7,778 bases of DNA from Thermoleophilia bacterium (GTDB lineage: Bacteria > Actinomycetota > Thermoleophilia > Gaiellales > SKUG01). A model generated the notes under the pieces. The model had not been told where the DNA came from, ran no database searches, and was given only the letters and a program-made list of their open reading frames with translations. This document shows, one piece after another, positions 5,715 through 7,778 of this stretch; position 1 is the stretch's first letter, and each line of letters opens with the position of its first letter. The stretch covers positions 1-7,778 of the forward strand of contig JAGQUL010000214.1 in assembly GCA_020438525.1 (NCBI GenBank), read 5' to 3'. A program made the translations under genes and the position numbers.

Positions 5715-6290
5715 CAGCAGCTGGTCGCTGATCGGCGCGAGCGCCTCGATCACGTTCGCAATGTGCTCGGCGGGCTCGAGCCCGATCAGCTCGCAGCCGT
5801 GGGCGACATCCTCGCGGCTCACGCCGGCAGCGAAGCTCGGTGTCTTGAGCTTCTTGGTGACGCTCTTCGGCTTCATCCCGCCGAAGCCCTCGGGGCGCAT
5901 GCGCGCGACCGCCACCACGAACCCGCTCAGCTCGTCGCACGCGAACAGGTAGCGCTCCAGGTTCGTCTCGGGCACCACGCCGGTGTGCGGTGCGTGTGCC
6001 TGGATCGCGCGCACCACGACCTCGGGCCAGCCGGCCTCGCGCAGCATCGGTGCGCCGTCGGCCGGGTGCTGCTCGAGCGTCGGGTGGATCTCCCAGTCGA
6101 AGTCGTGCAGCAGCCCGGTGCATCCCCACAGCTCCACGTCCTCGCCCAGCTGCGCAGCGTACCAGCGCATCGCCGCCTCTACGGCCAGCGCATGCCCGAG
6201 CAGGCCGGGCTGGGTTGTGTGGGCGTTGAGCAGCTCCCATGCCGCGTCGCGCCCCGGGATCTCGATCGCATCGCTGGTCGTCGTCTCCAT
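5709..6290 (-). CDS. HD-superfamily hydrolase (HDIG-type)
   Basis: 193 residues. The ATG at 6290 follows AGGAG (6301-6297) with a 6-nt spacer. The metal-binding pattern of HD phosphohydrolases is complete: His33 (GLLGHALAVE), His62-Asp63 (GLLHDFDWEIHP), His75 (EQHPADGA), His99 (AIQAHAP) and Asp119 (FACDELSGF). The C-terminal half contains KPKSVTKKLKTPSFAAGVSRED (about 140-161) and a helical tail, as in a widespread small cytoplasmic family annotated only as predicted HD hydrolase (I believe COG2316). Most HD proteins hydrolyse phosphate esters or nucleotides with bound metal, but this subgroup has no substrate that I know of. The gene is convergent with the exporter operon and divergent from the metallopeptidase-like gene, so it is probably a single-gene unit. 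The family call is strong; the substrate is unknown. Confidence 0.88.
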   Translation of the reverse strand: METTTSDAIEIPGRDAAWELLNAHTTQPGLLGHALAVEAAMRWYAAQLGEDVELWGCTGLLHDFDWEIHPTLEQHPADGAPMLREAGWPEVVVRAIQAHAPHTGVVPETNLERYLFACDELSGFVVAVARMRPEGFGGMKPKSVTKKLKTPSFAAGVSREDVAHGCELIGLEPAEHIANVIEALAPISDQLLV

Positions 6291-6333
6291 GCGTAGCTCC
6301 TACCCGATCCGCACGATGTCACGACTGCCGCAC

Positions 6334-6361
6334 GCGCATGCGCCCGCGCGAGAGGATCCTC
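6334..6361. promoter_or_regulatory. Two perfect 10-bp palindromes in the divergent gap before the metallopeptidase-like gene
   Basis: GCGCATGCGC (6334-6343) and GAGGATCCTC (6352-6361) are both perfect palindromes within the 73-bp gap (6291-6363) between divergent genes. The second contains most of the ribosome site of the rightward gene (AGAGGA 6351-6356, 7 nt before the ATG at 6364), so that site fixes the start, and a bound factor could mask it. I see no convincing -10/-35 pair in either direction in this gap. Confidence 0.3.
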
Positions 6362-6363
6362 GA

Positions 6364-7395
6364 ATGCAGATCGTTCCGCGCACCGCACCCGTCGCCTCGG
6401 CAACCCCGACTCCGGCCCCGGCCCCGGCCCCGTCCCCGGCCGCTGCCGCGCTGCCGCCGCTCCAGGACCGCACCCCCGAGCAGCTGCGCGAGGGCATGGT
6501 CGTGAACGTTCGCGGTGCAGGCAGCGACGACATCGCCGTGGCCCGCCTGATCCAGGACGGCGCCCAGTACATGGCGCGCCAGGCCGACACGACGATGGGC
6601 CTCGCAACCGTCGAGATCAACTACGCACCCGCCGATCGCCAGGGCGCGCTCGGCCTGGCCACGTTCCAGGGCACCAAGGGCTGGTTCGCACTCTCGCAGC
6701 GATCCACCAAGGGGCTGCTCGAGGGCATCGAGCGCCTGCGCTCGACGACGTGGTCGGAGTGGAGCGAGGCCCAGCGCCAAGCGTTCGTGCAGGCCAACGA
6801 GACGATCCTGCACGAGGCATCGCACGTGACGCTCAACGGCTACACCCCCGGCGACGTGACCGCCTGGCACCGCGCCAATCGCGACTTCGAGGAAGGGCTC
6901 GCCGAGGCCGCGACCATGACGCACATCGTCGACTTCATGCGCGACGAGTTCGGAGTCGACATCGCCGGCCGCACCGACCGCATCACCCAGTCGACCTCCG
7001 CCTACACGCGCTTCAGCGAGCGCATCGAGCGCATGCTCGGCATGGGCACCGACGGCTCACCCGCCGCCCTGGCCGCAGCCGCGTCCACCGTGGCCGACCA
7101 CGTCCGCGCCGACGAGCGCCTGCCGGAGATCGCACGCCGCATGGGCCTCGCGCTCGGCGGCGCCGACGCCCCGCAGGAGCTCGTCGACGAGATCGCCGCG
7201 ACCCTGCCCGGGTTCGTCGCGGAGAAGAACGGCACCCGCACCAAGCTCATGGAGATCCAGGCGGCGCTCGTCGACCACGCTGCCGGTCATTCGCTCGATG
7301 ATCCGGGCGATTTCGTGGCGCGCCTGCGCGCGGATTTCGACGCCCTCGCAGGCACCGAACCCGCCCCGGTGAACGGCTACGAGCCGATCGACTGA
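6364..7395 (+). CDS. HExxH zinc metallopeptidase-like protein with a Pro/Ala-rich N-terminus
   Basis: 343 residues. The ATG at 6364 follows AGAGGA with 7 nt between; the open frame continues upstream but has no better start there and crosses the HD gene. Residues 15-32 are a flexible Pro/Ala repeat (PTPAPAPAPSP) encoded by a CCGGCC-type hexamer repeat. There is no signal peptide or membrane helix. Residues about 37-145 hold a domain with VVNVRGAGSDDIAVARLI (47-64). The zinc site is ETILHEASHVTLNGY (146-160): His150, Glu151, His154. It is followed by FEEGLAEAATM (175-185), in which Glu177 fits the third ligand in the manner of the NEGFA motif of gluzincins. The spacing from the motif is 22 residues. 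The rest is largely helical. It could be a cytoplasmic peptidase or an effector exported without a classical signal. The named family is not recognised, but the catalytic motif is clear. Confidence 0.85.
   Translation: MQIVPRTAPVASATPTPAPAPAPSPAAAALPPLQDRTPEQLREGMVVNVRGAGSDDIAVARLIQDGAQYMARQADTTMGLATVEINYAPADRQGALGLATFQGTKGWFALSQRSTKGLLEGIERLRSTTWSEWSEAQRQAFVQANETILHEASHVTLNGYTPGDVTAWHRANRDFEEGLAEAATMTHIVDFMRDEFGVDIAGRTDRITQSTSAYTRFSERIERMLGMGTDGSPAALAAAASTVADHVRADERLPEIARRMGLALGGADAPQELVDEIAATLPGFVAEKNGTRTKLMEIQAALVDHAAGHSLDDPGDFVARLRADFDALAGTEPAPVNGYEPID
6398..6442 (+). repeat. Short GC-rich tandem repeat coding for the Pro/Ala linker
   Basis: CCGGCC-type hexamers repeat several times (with one TCC interruption) and encode alternating Pro-Ala in the N-terminal segment of the metallopeptidase-like protein. 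Repeat-number changes would remain in frame and only alter linker length. Confidence 0.6.
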
Positions 7396-7465
7396 TCCGA
7401 GCACGTTCGAATTCTGCAAACAGCGCTCAAGCACCCGGCATCCGTGACCGAGAACCCCTCCAGTC

Positions 7466-7778
7466 ATGGAGAGACGACGACGCACTGATCGCCTGCCGCT
7501 GCCTGCGCAGCTTCCGGCCGACCCGCTCGCTCGCGGTCGCGCCGCCTGCGACCATGCCACGATGGCCGGATTCGCCGCCTCGTGCGCGCTCGTGATCCCC
7601 GACGACGGCTCCCAGGGCGTGCTCGCCGGCGCCTCCGGACGCATCGATCCGATCCTCGACATCGCCCGCGGCGCCGCCCGCAGCATCGCCGGCGACGGAG
7701 CCGCCCTGCGCCTCGTCGACGTGGACGGTCGCGGCCACGCCACCGCCGCCCATCGCCACGCCGCGGTGCCGCTCGGCC
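7466..7778 (+). CDS. Partial protein, possible start of a GAF-like domain
   Basis: The frame is open from the ATG at 7466 to the right edge (104 codons). An in-frame TGA at 7445-7447 bounds it upstream. Third positions are strongly G/C from about codon 25 on, so it is very likely coding. The first 24 codons are less biased (several AGA, CGA, ACT, CCT) and no ribosome site precedes 7466. The in-frame ATG at 7562 is an alternative start. The N-terminus is basic (MERRRRTDRL). Residues about 58-100 (RIDPILDIARGAARSIAGD, then GAALRLVDVDGRG) look like the helix-strand opening of a GAF sensor domain, as in actinobacterial signalling or transcription proteins. This is a pattern resemblance from a fragment and should be held loosely. 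The 70-bp gap before it (7396-7465) has an AT-richer patch (7404-7420) that may hold its promoter. Confidence 0.6.
   Translation, partial: MERRRRTDRLPLPAQLPADPLARGRAACDHATMAGFAASCALVIPDDGSQGVLAGASGRIDPILDIARGAARSIAGDGAALRLVDVDGRGHATAAHRHAAVPLG

Noticed and set aside
5983..6363. N-terminal extension of the metallopeptidase-like gene upstream of 6364
   Set aside because: The extension overlaps the HD hydrolase gene on the other strand and has Ser/Arg/Cys-rich shadow composition. A proper ribosome site precedes 6364.
7404..7420. GAATTC/TTCGAA palindromes after the metallopeptidase gene as a terminator
   Set aside because: They are short restriction-type palindromes with no loop, GC-rich stem or T-run.
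7427..7759. Minus-strand open frame at the right edge
   Set aside because: It is Gly/Ala-rich with no ribosome site or motif. The plus-strand frame from 7466 has much stronger third-position bias.
1..7778. tRNA, rRNA, CRISPR array, insertion sequence or integrase
   Set aside because: I saw no cloverleaf-like conserved arms, no regularly spaced identical repeats, no transposase motifs and no terminal inverted repeats.

Overview
The window is high-GC DNA with strong G/C preference at third codon positions and good AGGAGG-type ribosome sites before most genes. It fits a high-GC actinobacterium. The glycine-rich protein at 2738-3700 and the overall style suggest Thermoleophilia/Solirubrobacterales, but this is inference from remembered family patterns. 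I see no tRNA, rRNA, CRISPR array, insertion sequence or integrase. No stretch longer than 300 bases lacks a gene.

Layout: (1) 1-1955, minus strand: a catabolic operon transcribed leftwards. It holds a classical enoyl-CoA hydratase (1182-1955), a PaaG-type isomerase (352-1161) and an unidentified gene that runs off the left edge (1-320). The first enzyme keeps both hydratase glutamates; the second has lost them and carries the isomerase aspartate. The pair therefore matches the hydratase/isomerase division of labour of phenylacetyl-CoA degradation. (2) 2054-3700, minus strand: two unrecognised envelope genes in one unit. The first has a class III (prepilin/TadE-like) N-terminus and a glycine-rich C-terminal domain; the second is a small single-pass membrane protein. 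A run of 13 G/C lies between them. (3) 3701-3795: a divergent intergenic region with three CGTGACG motifs spaced about two helical turns apart and a likely promoter for the rightward genes. (4) 3796-5681, plus strand: a translationally coupled NodI/NodJ-type ABC-2 exporter. (5) 5709-6290, minus strand: an HD-superfamily hydrolase convergent with the exporter. (6) 6364-7395, plus strand: an unusual HExxH metallopeptidase-like protein with a Pro/Ala-rich start and no signal peptide. (7) 7466 to the right edge, plus strand: a partial gene, possibly beginning a GAF-like domain.

The best candidates for something undescribed are the prepilin-like/glycine-rich protein with its membrane partner, the divergent control region with repeated sites, and the HEASH...EEGLAE protein. 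Nothing in the sequence proves that these work together.
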